From Acidobacteriota bacterium (GTDB lineage: Bacteria > Acidobacteriota > Terriglobia > Acidiferrales > UBA7541): a DNA stretch of 64,000 nt. Below the pieces are notes generated by a model that saw only the letters and a list, made by a program, of their open reading frames with translations, searched no databases and had not been told where the DNA came from. Position 1 is the stretch's first letter; the number at the start of each line of letters is the position of its first letter. The translations under genes and the position numbers were made by a program. The stretch lies in NCBI GenBank assembly GCA_013286465.1, contig JABDFR010000006.1, positions 1 through 64,000 of the forward strand. The letters are read 5' to 3'. This document shows positions 1-9,462 of this stretch, piece by piece.

Positions 1-255
1 CGATTGCTTTGCCATACGGTGATTCGCAAGAGCGAGATTGAAGGGGAATTTGGGATTTCGTTTGGCGAGTACTTTGCGCCGGAGCTTGTGCAACTGGATG
101 AATTGCGGGCGGACGGGCTCGTTGAAATTGGCGGTGACGAAATTCGCGTTACGGCGCTGGGGCGGGTTTTTATTCGTAATCTGGGAATGATCTTCGATCG
201 TTATCTTCGTGAGCAGCAAATGGATGCTCGCCCGCTTTTTTCCAAGACGCTTTAG
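1..255 (+). CDS. hemN: Oxygen-independent coproporphyrinogen III oxidase, C-terminal fragment (truncated by window start)
   Basis: ORF open at the left edge; C-terminus 'GEYFAPELVQLDELRADGLVEIGGDEIRVTALGRVFIRNLGMIFDRYLRE' resembles the HemN C-terminal domain; followed directly by a protoporphyrinogen oxidase gene. Confidence 0.8.
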   Translation, partial: RLLCHTVIRKSEIEGEFGISFGEYFAPELVQLDELRADGLVEIGGDEIRVTALGRVFIRNLGMIFDRYLREQQMDARPLFSKTL

Positions 256-267
256 TTTTGCTGCGGC

Positions 268-1665
268 ATGCCTGAACCATTTCAAGTCGCGATTGTGGGT
301 GGGGGGATTTCCGGATTGGCTTGCGCGCACCGGTTGCGTGGGCTGGGTGTGCCTGCTGTGGTGTTGGAATCGGAGGGGCGCGGCGGCGGGGTGATTGGGA
401 CTGTTGAGCGGAATGGATTTCTATTTGAGGCTGGGCCGCAGAGTTTTTTGGGGACTGCGCCGGTGCTGGAGTTGATTCGCGAATTGAAGCTTGAGGGCGA
501 ATTGGTGCAGGCGGATCCGAATGCTCCTCGCTTTGTCTTTGTGAAGGGACGATTGCAGGCTGTGCCGAGGTCGCCTACTGCGCTGCTTACTAGTTCCCTT
601 TTGAGTGTGCGGTCGCGGTATCGCGTTTTGAGTGAGCCTTTGCGGCGGACTGCGCCTGTGCAGCATGAAGAGACTGTGGCGGATTTTGTGCGGCGGAAAT
701 TTGGGAACGAGATTTTGGAGTATCTCGTGGCGCCTTTTGTTTCGGGGGTTTATGCCGGGGATCCGGAGACGCTTAGTTTGCGGGCGGCGTTTCCTTCACT
801 GGATGAATGGGAACGGGAATATGGCAGCGTTTTGCGCGGGGCGATTAACTCGCGGAAGAAGCAGGGTGGCGCGCGTCCCGGGCTTTGCTCGTTTCGCGGC
901 GGCATGCGGGCTTTGCTGCAAGCACTGGAATCGGAATTGGGGGATGGTTTTGTTACGGGCGCGCGGGCGGAAGCGCTGGAGCGTGGCGGATCATCTGGAT
1001 TTACCTTGCGCTTTATGAAGGATGGACGGCAGGAATCGATTTCTGTTCGTGCGGTGGTTTTGGCTGCACCTGCTTATACCGCGGGACATTTGCTTTCGGG
1101 GGTTTCGCAGACGGCTGGGGACGCTTTGCTTGGCGTGAGTTATGCACCGGTGGCCGTGATTGCTACTGGTTACAAGCGGCAGCAAGTTGGGAATGCGCTG
1201 GTGGGATTTGGCGTTTTGATTCCGCGGAAGGCTGGGTTGCATACGCTCGGGACGGTTTGGAATTCTTCTCTATTTGCTGGGCGAGCGCCTAAGAATTCGG
1301 TGACGCTTACTAGTTTTGCTGGAGGCGTTACGGATGCTGAGATTGTTTCGCGAGAGGAAAGCGAGATTGGTGCGCTGGTTGAATCCGAGCTTGAGAATTT
1401 GCTTTCGATCTCTGGGCCGCCTGTGGCGCGGGAGATTTGGAGATACCCTCGGGCGCTGCCTCAATACAATTTGGGGCATGCGCATGTTCTGGAGAATGTG
1501 CGCGGGGCGTTGGCTGGCGTGCCTGGGATTCATTTGACGGGGAATTATTTGAGCGGACCTGCGATTGGGAATTGTGTGGAGCAGAGTGCGAGGACGGCGG
1601 AGGCGGTTTGTGCTTTTTTGCGGGGGGCGGGTGGTTCGGCGGCTGGGGCGGCTCGGGCGAATTGA
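268..1665 (+). CDS. hemY: Protoporphyrinogen oxidase (FAD-dependent)
   Basis: N-terminal 'VAIVGGGISGLACAHRLRGLGVPAVVLESEGRGGGVIGTVERNGFLFEAGPQSF' FAD-binding motif typical of HemG/HemY; C-terminal 'GNYLSGPAIGNCVEQSARTAEAV'. Confidence 0.88.
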   Translation: MPEPFQVAIVGGGISGLACAHRLRGLGVPAVVLESEGRGGGVIGTVERNGFLFEAGPQSFLGTAPVLELIRELKLEGELVQADPNAPRFVFVKGRLQAVPRSPTALLTSSLLSVRSRYRVLSEPLRRTAPVQHEETVADFVRRKFGNEILEYLVAPFVSGVYAGDPETLSLRAAFPSLDEWEREYGSVLRGAINSRKKQGGARPGLCSFRGGMRALLQALESELGDGFVTGARAEALERGGSSGFTLRFMKDGRQESISVRAVVLAAPAYTAGHLLSGVSQTAGDALLGVSYAPVAVIATGYKRQQVGNALVGFGVLIPRKAGLHTLGTVWNSSLFAGRAPKNSVTLTSFAGGVTDAEIVSREESEIGALVESELENLLSISGPPVAREIWRYPRALPQYNLGHAHVLENVRGALAGVPGIHLTGNYLSGPAIGNCVEQSARTAEAVCAFLRGAGGSAAGAARAN

Positions 1666-1720
1666 ATTGGGCATCAGCTGAATGGCGACAAATGGGCCAC
1701 GTTTTCGCTCGCGTCACATC

Positions 1721-1752
1721 GGCGGGTGCAGCAAGCGGGCGCCCCTACGGGA
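1721..1752. repeat. Dispersed 'GCGGGTGCAGCAAGCGGGCGCCCCTACGGG' repeat (second copy near 13344)
   Basis: Shares GGCGGG(T/C)GCAGCAAGC...GGCGCCCCTACGGG with 13344-13380. Confidence 0.6.
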
Positions 1753-1777
1753 AAAATGCAACGACATGGGAAATTGC

Positions 1778-1797
1778 AAATTTCAAATTTGAAATTT
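1778..1797. repeat. 20-bp perfect palindrome AAATTTCAAATTTGAAATTT
   Basis: Read directly; identical to its reverse complement. Confidence 0.9.
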
Positions 1798-1900
1798 CAG
1801 ATTGGGGAAACGGCAAAGACAAATGCGAATGCAGATCCGTCACCGCTAAAGCGGGTTCGGGATGACAACTAAAAACGAATTGCGCGGACGTCCACCTCGC

Positions 1901-2449
1901 TTAGGCTTGGGTGCGGTTGCGGTGGGCTAGGCGGATTTTGCGGCGGCCTTCGGCTTGCGTGTAGCGGCGGCGGTCTTCTTCGGTTTCTAGGATTAGGGGG
2001 CGGATTTCTTGTGGGTTGCGTTGGGCGTCTACCGCTACGAAGGTTAGATATGCACTGCTGGTGTGCAGTCTGTGGCCGGTGATGAAATTTTCTGAGAAAA
2101 CCTTTACGCCTACTTCCATGGAGGTGCGGAAGACTCGATTTACGCTGGATTTTAGGATGATTAGTTCGCCTACTCGGACGGGGTTGCGGAAGTCTACGTA
2201 ATCTACCGAGGCGGTTACTACGTGGCTGTTGGAATGGCGGTGGGCGGCTATGGCCCCGGCGATATCGACTAGGTGAAGGACTCGGCCGCCGAGGATGAAG
2301 CCTAGAGGGTTGGCGTCGTTGGGGAGGACGGCTTCTACCATTTCTGATTGCGAGGCGCTGACGGGGCGGCCCGTTAATTTCCCGGTCGTCTGGTCCGCGC
2401 TGCCGTGATTGCCAGACTTGTTTCGAGAGCTTGTCGATTTCTTTGCCAT
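1901..2449 (-). CDS. Acyl-CoA thioesterase (hotdog fold)
   Basis: 'MVEAVLPNDANPLGFILGGRVLHLVDIAGAIAAHRHSNSHVVTASVDYVDFRNPVRVGELIILKSSVNRVFRTSMEVGVKV' is typical of acyl-CoA thioesterases; start placed at ATG 2449 preceded by a GGGGAG ribosome-binding site. Confidence 0.85.
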   Translation of the reverse strand: MAKKSTSSRNKSGNHGSADQTTGKLTGRPVSASQSEMVEAVLPNDANPLGFILGGRVLHLVDIAGAIAAHRHSNSHVVTASVDYVDFRNPVRVGELIILKSSVNRVFRTSMEVGVKVFSENFITGHRLHTSSAYLTFVAVDAQRNPQEIRPLILETEEDRRRYTQAEGRRKIRLAHRNRTQA

Positions 2450-2529
2450 TTTTCTCCCCGCTCGAAATTTCGGTTTGCGCGGCTTTGCTTGGCGCTGGCA
2501 GTTTCGCCCGATATAATACGCGCAGAACA

Positions 2530-2853
2530 ATGACGCAAACAACGAAGTCGCGGCGGGAAGTGCTTGAGGGATTTGTGCGGTCGAATCCGGGCGATGCGTT
2601 TGCGCGCTACGGACTGGCGCTGGAATGCGCGAAGTTGGGCGACGATGCTTCTGCTACCGACCACTTCCGGCAGCTTCTCGCGGCGCATCCGGAATATATT
2701 GCTGGATATTTTCAATTCGGGCAGTTGCTGGCGCGATTGGGTCAAATTCCCGAGGCGCGCCAGACGCTTTCGGCTGGGATTGCGATGGCTGGGAAAACCG
2801 GCGATACGCACGCGCGTGATGAGATGCAGGGGGCGCTTGATGCGCTGGTATGA
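2530..2853 (+). CDS. Small tetratricopeptide-type protein
   Basis: MTQTTKSRREVLEGFVRSNPGDAFARYGLALECAKLGDDASATDHFRQLLAAHPEYIAGYFQFGQLLARLGQIPEARQTL; TPR-like spacing. Confidence 0.7.
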   Translation: MTQTTKSRREVLEGFVRSNPGDAFARYGLALECAKLGDDASATDHFRQLLAAHPEYIAGYFQFGQLLARLGQIPEARQTLSAGIAMAGKTGDTHARDEMQGALDALV

Positions 2854-2888
2854 AATGCGCTGCACCGCGTTATACGGGATTCTAGAAA

Positions 2889-3509
2889 TTGACTTCTGAA
2901 CGCATTACTTTGTTTCCACTCCAGATTGTTTTGTTTCCGCATGCTGCTGTCCCGCTGCATATTTTCGAGCCGCGTTACAAGGAACTGATACGGCGGTGTG
3001 TCGAAACGGACGCGGAATTTGGGATCGTGCTGGAGCAGCGTGGCGGCGTGGCGAAAGTTGGGTGCACCGCGCAGGTGGTGGAGATTACGCAGGAATATGA
3101 AGATGGGCGAATGGATATTGCTGTGGAAGGGCGCCGGGTATTTGAGGTTTTGGAATTGTTTCAGGACAAGCCGTGCTTGGAAGCTTTGGGGCGGATTTTG
3201 ACGGATGAGCCGGATCCTAAAAACATTGCCGCGCCTGAGGAAGTGATGGCGGCTTACGAGAAATGCCACGAACTGCTTTATGGATCTACGCCGGATGAGA
3301 TTGATCGCGACGAGCATCCTTCGCTGGCTTACGCCATTGCTGAGGATTTGCCGCTGGACTTGGAGGATAAGCAACTCTTGCTCGCCTTGCGGGATGAGAA
3401 TGAACGGTTGGTGCGCTTGCTCCCGATGATTCAGCAGCTTGTGCCTCGGGCGGAATCTCGGCAGAGGATGCGGCAGAAGGCTGGGGGGAACGGGCATGCG
3501 AAGGTTTAG
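2889..3509 (+). CDS. LON substrate-binding (N-terminal) domain protein
   Basis: 'ERITLFPLQIVLFPHAAVPLHIFEPRYKELIRRCVETDAEFGIVL' is the LON N-domain signature; no ATPase or protease domain; TTG start. Confidence 0.85.
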   Translation: MTSERITLFPLQIVLFPHAAVPLHIFEPRYKELIRRCVETDAEFGIVLEQRGGVAKVGCTAQVVEITQEYEDGRMDIAVEGRRVFEVLELFQDKPCLEALGRILTDEPDPKNIAAPEEVMAAYEKCHELLYGSTPDEIDRDEHPSLAYAIAEDLPLDLEDKQLLLALRDENERLVRLLPMIQQLVPRAESRQRMRQKAGGNGHAKV

Positions 3510-3681
3510 TGCCGCGCGCGTCTGTTCCGGCATCTTATAATTCAGGCCTTCGATATGTCGCGGCATTGCCTTCGGGGCTAAATTTCAGAATTGTCGCTCT
3601 GGTTTTCTTTTGTAGGCCGCGCGTGATTTGGATTCCATTGGACATCTCGGTCGTCGGAGCCGGCAGGGACGCCAGCGGTAC
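3505..3681. repeat. ~177 bp element bounded by inverted ends (degenerate copy of the TAAGTAGCGCCGGCGTCYCTGCCGGCATCTTACGA family)
   Basis: Left end TTTAGTGCCGCGCGCGTCTGTTCCGGCATCTTATAA, right end TCGTCGGAGCCGGCAGGGACGCCAGCGGTAC. Confidence 0.55.
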
Positions 3682-3782
3682 GGGGATTGGCTTACTATCC
3701 GGTCGTGGCTCCATCATCTATAATGATTGTTTGGCGCGGAAAGTTTTTGACTTGATTTGTTTTTATTTTTATCGAGGGGCTC

Positions 3783-5267
3783 ATGAGCAATCGTCCTAAG
3801 ACACTTGGCGAGCTTCGGCGCGGGGCTTGGTCGGAAGAGAAGATCGCTAAGCGTAGTGTGAAGCAGGAGCTGCGGGAGAATCTTTTGGAGCGGTTGGAGA
3901 AGGGTGAGCCGCTTTTTCCTGGGATTCATGGTTATGAGGAATCGGTGATTCCGCAGATCGTGAATGCGCTGCTTTCGCGGCACAATTTTATTTTGTTGGG
4001 TTTGCGGGGGCAGGCGAAGACCCGGATTTTGCGCGGGTTGGCGGCGCTGCTAGATGCTGAGATTCCTGCGATTGCCGGGTGCGAGATTAATGACAATCCT
4101 TATGCGCCGATTTGCCGGGCTTGCCGGGAACGCGTGAAGGCTGAGGGCGATGCTACGCCGATTGCGTGGATTCCGCGCGATTTGCGGTATGTGGAGAAGC
4201 TGGCTACGCCGGACGTGACCATAGCTGACATGATCGGCGACGTGGATCCGATTAAGGCGGCTCGGGGGGGACGGGATCTTTCGGATGAATTGACGATTCA
4301 TTACGGATTGCTTCCGCGGGCGAATCGCGGGATTTTTGCGATTAATGAATTGCCGGATTTGGCCGGGAAGATTCAGGTGGGGCTTTTCAACATCATGCAG
4401 GAAGGTGATGTGCAGATTAAGGGTTATCCGGTGCGGATGCCGCTGGACGTGCTCGTAGTTTTCACGGCGAACCCGGAAGACTACACGGCGCGCGGGAAAA
4501 TTATTACGCCTCTGAAGGATCGCATTGGCTCGGAAATTCGTACGCACTATCCGGCTACCGTGGAAGAAGGGATGTCGATTACCGCGCAGGAATCCTGGCT
4601 TGCGCGGGGTACGAACCTGCGGGTGGATGTGCCGGTTTATTTGTCGGAGGTGATTGAGGAGATTGCATTTTTGGCGCGCGAGGATAAGCGCGTGGATAAA
4701 CGGTCTGGGGTTAGCCAGCGTTTGCCGATCAGCGCGCTGGAGAATGTGGCTAGCAGTTCGGAGCAACGGGCGGTGCGGAATGGCGAACGTCATGCCGTGG
4801 CGCGGGTCGCTGATATTTATTCTGCGATTCCTGCAATGACTGGGAAGTTTGAATTGGAATATGAGGGCGAATTGCGCGGGGCTGACAATATTGCCCGGGA
4901 ATTGATTCGGGCGGCGGTGGGGAAAGTTTTCACGCGTTATTTTTCGGATGCGAATTTGCAGCCGGTGGTGCAGTGGTTTGAGATGGGTGGGGAGATGAAA
5001 GTTCCGGCGAACGCCGCGGCTGCCGACCACCATACGCAACTGAAGAAAATTCCTGGGCTTTTCGATAATTTGACGCCTTTGGGTGTGCGGGCTAAGGATG
5101 AAGCGGCGCTGATGGCTAGTGCGGCGGAATTTATTCTTGAGGGGCTTTGGGCGCACAAGCGCGTTAGCCGCAGCGAGGAACGCGGATTTTACGGTGAGGT
5201 GCGGAAAACGCCGGAGCCGCGCGAGCAGCAGCCGGGGCGCATGCCGCCGCGACGGCAGTTTAATTAG
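3783..5267 (+). CDS. MoxR/Mg-chelatase ChlI-like AAA+ ATPase
   Basis: 'FILLGLRGQAKTRILRGLAALLDAEIPAIAGCEI' P-loop; 'NRGIFAINELPDLAGKIQVGLFNIMQEGDVQIKGYPVRMPLDVLVVFTANPEDYTARGKIITPLKDRIGSEIRTHYP'. Confidence 0.85.
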   Translation: MSNRPKTLGELRRGAWSEEKIAKRSVKQELRENLLERLEKGEPLFPGIHGYEESVIPQIVNALLSRHNFILLGLRGQAKTRILRGLAALLDAEIPAIAGCEINDNPYAPICRACRERVKAEGDATPIAWIPRDLRYVEKLATPDVTIADMIGDVDPIKAARGGRDLSDELTIHYGLLPRANRGIFAINELPDLAGKIQVGLFNIMQEGDVQIKGYPVRMPLDVLVVFTANPEDYTARGKIITPLKDRIGSEIRTHYPATVEEGMSITAQESWLARGTNLRVDVPVYLSEVIEEIAFLAREDKRVDKRSGVSQRLPISALENVASSSEQRAVRNGERHAVARVADIYSAIPAMTGKFELEYEGELRGADNIARELIRAAVGKVFTRYFSDANLQPVVQWFEMGGEMKVPANAAAADHHTQLKKIPGLFDNLTPLGVRAKDEAALMASAAEFILEGLWAHKRVSRSEERGFYGEVRKTPEPREQQPGRMPPRRQFN

Positions 5268-5298
5268 AAGGTTCATCTAACTGGTTTAACTAAAAACG

Positions 5299-6567
5299 AT
5301 GCGCTACATCCGATATTCGCGATACACCGGAGAGGCCGCCGACGACGTGGACCTCCAGGATTTAATGAACAAGCTTTCCGATTTTCTGCTGCAGAGCGGA
5401 TTTGAATCGCAGTATGGGATTTATGAGATGGATCCGCAGATGTCGACTGAGCGGATGATGGACGAATTGCGCGAGGCCATTCTGCGGGCGCTCGAAGAGG
5501 GTGATTTGATTCCGCCGGAGCTGATGGAACAGCTCATGCAGAATCCGGACCTTTCGAAAAATCAGGAATTGCGGGAGATGATTGACCGCTTGATCGAGCG
5601 GTTGCAGGAAGAGGGATTTATTTCGCAGCAGCCGCCGCAAGTTACGCCGCCGCCGAGCCAGACTCCGGGTGGGCAGATTGGGCGCGACAACCCGGACGCG
5701 CAGGCGCGCTTTGAGATCACCGACAAGGCCATCGATTTTCTGGGATTTAAGACTTTGAAGGATTTGATGGCTTCGCTGGGGAAATCCAGTTTTGGGCGGC
5801 ATGATACTCGCGATTTGGCTACCGGGGTGGAATCGGGCGGCGTTTCGCGGCCTTATGAATTTGGCGATACTTTGAATCTGGATATTGGCGAGACGCTTTT
5901 TCGAGCGGTGCGGCGGCAGGGCGCGAAAGTGCCGATTGAGATTGATTATTCGGATTTGATGGTGCATCAGTGCGAGTATCAGAGTTCTTGCGCTACCGTG
6001 CTGATGCTCGATTGCAGCCATAGCATGATTCTGTATGGCGAGGATCGTTTTACGCCGGCGAAACGCGTGGCGCTGGCTTTGGCTCAACTGATTCGCACGC
6101 AGTATCCGGGGGATTCGCTGCATTGCGTTTTGTTTCATGATTCGGCGGAGGAGATTCCGCTGGGGAAATTGGCGCGGGTGCAGGTGGGACCTTATTACAC
6201 GAATACGCGCGAGGGATTGCGTTTGGCGCAGCGCATTTTGAACAAGCAGAAGAAAGATATGCGGCAGATTGTGATGATTACTGACGGGAAGCCTTCGGCG
6301 CTTACGCTGGAAGACGGACGGATTTATAAGAATGCGTTTGGGTTGGATCCGCTTGTCGTTACACAAACTTTGGAAGAAGTCACTAAGTGCCGGCGGGCTG
6401 GAATTTTGATCAATACTTTTATGCTGGCTAGTGATTATAGCTTGGTGCATTTTGTGCAGAAGGTTACTGAGCTTTGCCGCGGGAAGGCTTACTTCACTAC
6501 TCCTTACACGCTTGGGCAGTACCTGCTGATGGATTACGTGCAAAAGAAGACTCGGAATATTCATTAA
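5299..6567 (+). CDS. von Willebrand factor type A (VWA) domain protein, partner of upstream AAA+ ATPase
   Basis: 'ATVLMLDCSHSMILYGEDRFTPAKRVALALAQLI' is a MIDAS-like DxSxS; directly downstream of the AAA+ gene. Confidence 0.82.
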   Translation: MRYIRYSRYTGEAADDVDLQDLMNKLSDFLLQSGFESQYGIYEMDPQMSTERMMDELREAILRALEEGDLIPPELMEQLMQNPDLSKNQELREMIDRLIERLQEEGFISQQPPQVTPPPSQTPGGQIGRDNPDAQARFEITDKAIDFLGFKTLKDLMASLGKSSFGRHDTRDLATGVESGGVSRPYEFGDTLNLDIGETLFRAVRRQGAKVPIEIDYSDLMVHQCEYQSSCATVLMLDCSHSMILYGEDRFTPAKRVALALAQLIRTQYPGDSLHCVLFHDSAEEIPLGKLARVQVGPYYTNTREGLRLAQRILNKQKKDMRQIVMITDGKPSALTLEDGRIYKNAFGLDPLVVTQTLEEVTKCRRAGILINTFMLASDYSLVHFVQKVTELCRGKAYFTTPYTLGQYLLMDYVQKKTRNIH

Positions 6568-6600
6568 ATTGCGTTTCATGGCTTGATCCTGCACGAAGAG

Positions 6601-6626
6601 GCCCGGCATAAAGCGCGGGCCCTACG
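6601..6626 (-). repeat. Hairpin repeat GCCCGGCATAAAGCGCGGGCCCTACG
   Basis: Near-identical inverted copy at 38717-38745 (GCCCGGCGTAAAGCGCGGGCCCTACG). Confidence 0.7.
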
Positions 6627-6770
6627 GGAGCTTGCTGCGCTTCGCGCAGCTCCCGGGCGGGCTTGTGCTATCGGAACCTCGAAGCTTTCGCGGGCGGCAG
6701 GCATCCAATAGAGTGCGGTACAATTTTGGGCGAGATTACTTCTTTGGATTATTTTTGATGGAGGAACGCG

Positions 6771-7265
6771 TTGGGAATGTTGGCTGCGGGAAAAATGGCG
6801 CCGGATTTTACTTTGGAGGGCGTGGACGGGAAGAGTCATTCGTTGGCTGCGGCTTTGAAGAATGGGCCGGTGTTATTGGCGTTTTTTAAGATTTCTTGCC
6901 CAGTTTGCCAGTTCACTTTCCCTTATATCGAGCGGCTTTTTGAGAAGTATGGGAATTCTAAAGTGACGGTTTGGGGCGTTTCGCAGGATGACGCGCAGGA
7001 TACTTTGGAATTTTGTAAGGAATTCGACGTTTCGTTTCTGCAGCTCATCGATGCGAATGGTTATTCGGTTTCGAATCGGTATGGGATTACGAATGTGCCC
7101 ACTTTGTTTTTGATTGGGACGGACGGGCGGATTCGCATCAGCGAGACTGGATTTTCTAAGAAGGATTTGGAGGAGATTGCCAAGGAATTTGCTGCGGTGA
7201 ACGCTGTGCCGCCTGCTGCTTTATTCAAGCCTAGTGATATTGTCCCGGATTATAAGCCTGGTTGA
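6771..7265 (+). CDS. Thioredoxin-like / peroxiredoxin (AhpC-TSA, TlpA-like) protein
   Basis: 'AAGKMAPDFTLEGVDGKSHSLAAALKNGPVLLAFFKISCPVCQFTFPYIERLFEKYG' with CPVC; 'VPTLFLIGTDGRI'. Confidence 0.85.
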   Translation: MGMLAAGKMAPDFTLEGVDGKSHSLAAALKNGPVLLAFFKISCPVCQFTFPYIERLFEKYGNSKVTVWGVSQDDAQDTLEFCKEFDVSFLQLIDANGYSVSNRYGITNVPTLFLIGTDGRIRISETGFSKKDLEEIAKEFAAVNAVPPAALFKPSDIVPDYKPG

Positions 7266-7309
7266 GGATCGCGAAACTAGGTTCCGGGGGAACCTGCCGG
7301 CTTCGTCGC

Positions 7310-7471
7310 TCAGTCCAAAACTTCTTTGAGCAGATTCTTTTTATGTTTGGGCGGCTTTTTGCGCTTGTCGGGGATTACTCGCTCGGTTTGCGGAGTGCCG
7401 AGTGCCAGGCGGGCGCGGCGGCGGGCTTCTTTTGCGGCGCGGAATTTTTTGGGTTTGCGTAGCGGGCTCAT
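7310..7471 (-). CDS. Small highly basic protein (53 aa), not in supplied ORF track
   Basis: Manual translation of minus strand: MSPLRKPKKFRAAKEARRRARLALGTPQTERVIPDKRKKPPKHKKNLLKEVLD*. Confidence 0.55.
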   Translation of the reverse strand: MSPLRKPKKFRAAKEARRRARLALGTPQTERVIPDKRKKPPKHKKNLLKEVLD

Positions 7472-7596
7472 TCCGGCGACCTCCGCGATGGATTATATAC
7501 TCGATTCATTTGGCGCCGGCGTGTCTGTGGGCATTTTACGATGCAGCCGCTACTTGCGGTTGACGCGCGTGCTCGTCTGCTGTCGAATGGATCTGC

Positions 7597-8871
7597 ATGA
7601 TGCGACGACTTCGCGCTGTTGCTACTTCCCTTCCGTTGATATTGGTCATCGCGGCGATATTGCGGCTGGGATTTTTCTGGGATTATGCCGCGCAAAATTC
7701 GCATCATGCGTTGGGGGTGCTGCCTTTTCTTTTTGAGCCTGGGAATATTGCGGCTTCGATTGTTTCGGGGGGTGGATTTAGTTCGCCGTTTCGGGTGCCT
7801 AGCGGGCCAACAGCTTGGATGGCGCCGGTTTATCCCTTGCTCCTTGCTGCTGTGTTCCGGATTTTCGGGGCCTATACCTTTCATTCGTTTGTCGCGGCCA
7901 CGCTGCTGAATATTCTTTTCTCGGTGCTCACCTGCATTCCTGTTTTTCGGATTGGGCGGCGCGTTGGGGGGATTGGTGTGGCTGCCGGGGCGGCTTGGCT
8001 TTGGGCTGTTTTTCCGAATGCGATTTTGGTGCCTTTTGAATGTATGTGGGATGCGTCGCTGGCGGCTTTGCTGGCCGCGGGGATTTTATGGGCAACGATT
8101 GAGTTGGCGGATTCGCTGCGGGTGCGCGATTGGATCGCATACGGCGCGCTGTGGGGATTTGCTTTGATGACGAATCCTACGCTGCTGGGGCTGCTTCCGT
8201 TTTTGATGGGATGGGTGATTTGGCGCCGGCGCGATCGCGCGAGTGCTTTGCTTAAGCCTGCCGGATTCGCGCTTGGCGTGATGATTTTGTGTTGCGTGCC
8301 TTGGACGATTCGGAATTACCTGGCGTTCGATACGTTTGTGCCTTTGCGGGCGAATTTGGGCGTGCAGCTTTGGTGCGGGAACAGCGATTCGGCGCGGGAT
8401 TTGTGGCTTGGCGAGGGACATCCGATTCATGATTCGTTTGAGCGGGCGCATTACATTGAGATCGGTGAGATTGCTTATGAACGGGAGAAAAGGGCTGAGG
8501 CTTTGAATTACATGGCGACGCATTCTCGGCGGGAATTGCATTTGACTTGGGTGCGATTCAAGACTTTTTGGAGTGGGGGGACGCCTGCGCCTTTCGCTGA
8601 TTTTATTCGCAGCCATTCTTGGTGGTTTCGATACGTCGTGGCCTTCAATCTTTTGACAGCGATTGGGGCGCTTGGCGGGATTATTGTGCTCTGGATTCGT
8701 CGCAGTGCGTATGTCGTTCCTCTTGCTGTTTTCCCGGTTATTTTTCCTTGGGCTTATTATCTTACGATTGTGGAGCCGCGGTATCGGCAGCCCGTCGATC
8801 CGGTGGCGATGTTGTTGACGGCGATTGTGATTGCGCAATTGGTCTCGAGAAGGAAATTAGAGGCGTCGTAA
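7597..8871 (+). CDS. Membrane glycosyltransferase (GT39/PMT/ArnT-like)
   Basis: Multiple hydrophobic segments; 'FLWDYAAQ..', 'APVYPLLLAAVFRIFG', 'YGALWGFALMTNPTLLGLLPFLMGWVIWRRRDR', 'EPRYRQPVDPVAMLLTAIV'. Confidence 0.7.
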   Translation: MMRRLRAVATSLPLILVIAAILRLGFFWDYAAQNSHHALGVLPFLFEPGNIAASIVSGGGFSSPFRVPSGPTAWMAPVYPLLLAAVFRIFGAYTFHSFVAATLLNILFSVLTCIPVFRIGRRVGGIGVAAGAAWLWAVFPNAILVPFECMWDASLAALLAAGILWATIELADSLRVRDWIAYGALWGFALMTNPTLLGLLPFLMGWVIWRRRDRASALLKPAGFALGVMILCCVPWTIRNYLAFDTFVPLRANLGVQLWCGNSDSARDLWLGEGHPIHDSFERAHYIEIGEIAYEREKRAEALNYMATHSRRELHLTWVRFKTFWSGGTPAPFADFIRSHSWWFRYVVAFNLLTAIGALGGIIVLWIRRSAYVVPLAVFPVIFPWAYYLTIVEPRYRQPVDPVAMLLTAIVIAQLVSRRKLEAS

Positions 8872-8902
8872 ATTTGGGATGAGCTTGACGGAGCAATTCC
8901 CG

Positions 8903-8973
8903 GCGCTAAAGCGCATGTTCAGCTGAGAGGCTGTTTTCGGAGCGCTGAAGCGCTCCTCCCCCGCATGAATGCG
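8903..8973. repeat. Cluster of three small hairpins (GCGCTAAAGCGC, GGAGCGCTGAAGCGCTCC, CGCATGAATGCG)
   Basis: Direct inspection; all carry a (C/A)TRAA(G/T) loop. Confidence 0.7.
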
Positions 8974-9135
8974 AGGGCCCCCACCGAAATGCCAAACCCC
9001 CGATAGTGGCCCTGACAACCCTTGGGTGCGTTTCTGGGTCGTGCGCGGTACCAAAAAACAATCTGATTGACGCCGGGGGCTTCTCGGGGTACTTAGCTAC
9101 AAAACCTTTGTGCTGAATCGTGTGGCTCATCGCTT

Positions 9136-9462
9136 ATGACTGGCAAACGGGACATGAATTTAGAGGATGCGCTTATTGAGGTTTGGCGCCAGGCGTTGGT
9201 GGAAGAGAAGGCGGAAGTCGAGGTGAATGGCTCGCGTTTTACGGTGCGGGTTACGGCGAAGAAGAATTTGCGGCAGATTGATTTTCGCGTGGGAGAGGAT
9301 GCTGTGCGCGGGATTGAGCAGAATCCGAAGACGGCTTCACGTTGGGCGCAATTGGCGCGCAAAGGGCATAAGGTGATGCAGTTTCTGATGCAGGGGCGAT
9401 ATTTTGCGAATGTGGTGGATGGGAAGTTGATGTTGTATGGCAAGCGGGCTGCGAGCGAGTGA
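9136..9462 (+). CDS. Conserved-looking hypothetical protein (108 aa)
   Basis: Intact ORF in an intergenic slot between membrane glycosyltransferase and cfa; codon pattern like the neighbours. Confidence 0.6.
   Translation: MTGKRDMNLEDALIEVWRQALVEEKAEVEVNGSRFTVRVTAKKNLRQIDFRVGEDAVRGIEQNPKTASRWAQLARKGHKVMQFLMQGRYFANVVDGKLMLYGKRAASE

Noticed and set aside
4050-6609. Long minus-strand ORFs (408 and 415 aa) opposite the AAA+ and VWA genes
   Set aside because: Composition (Arg/His/Asn/Pro-rich) and lack of motifs fit antisense artefacts of strong coding frames.
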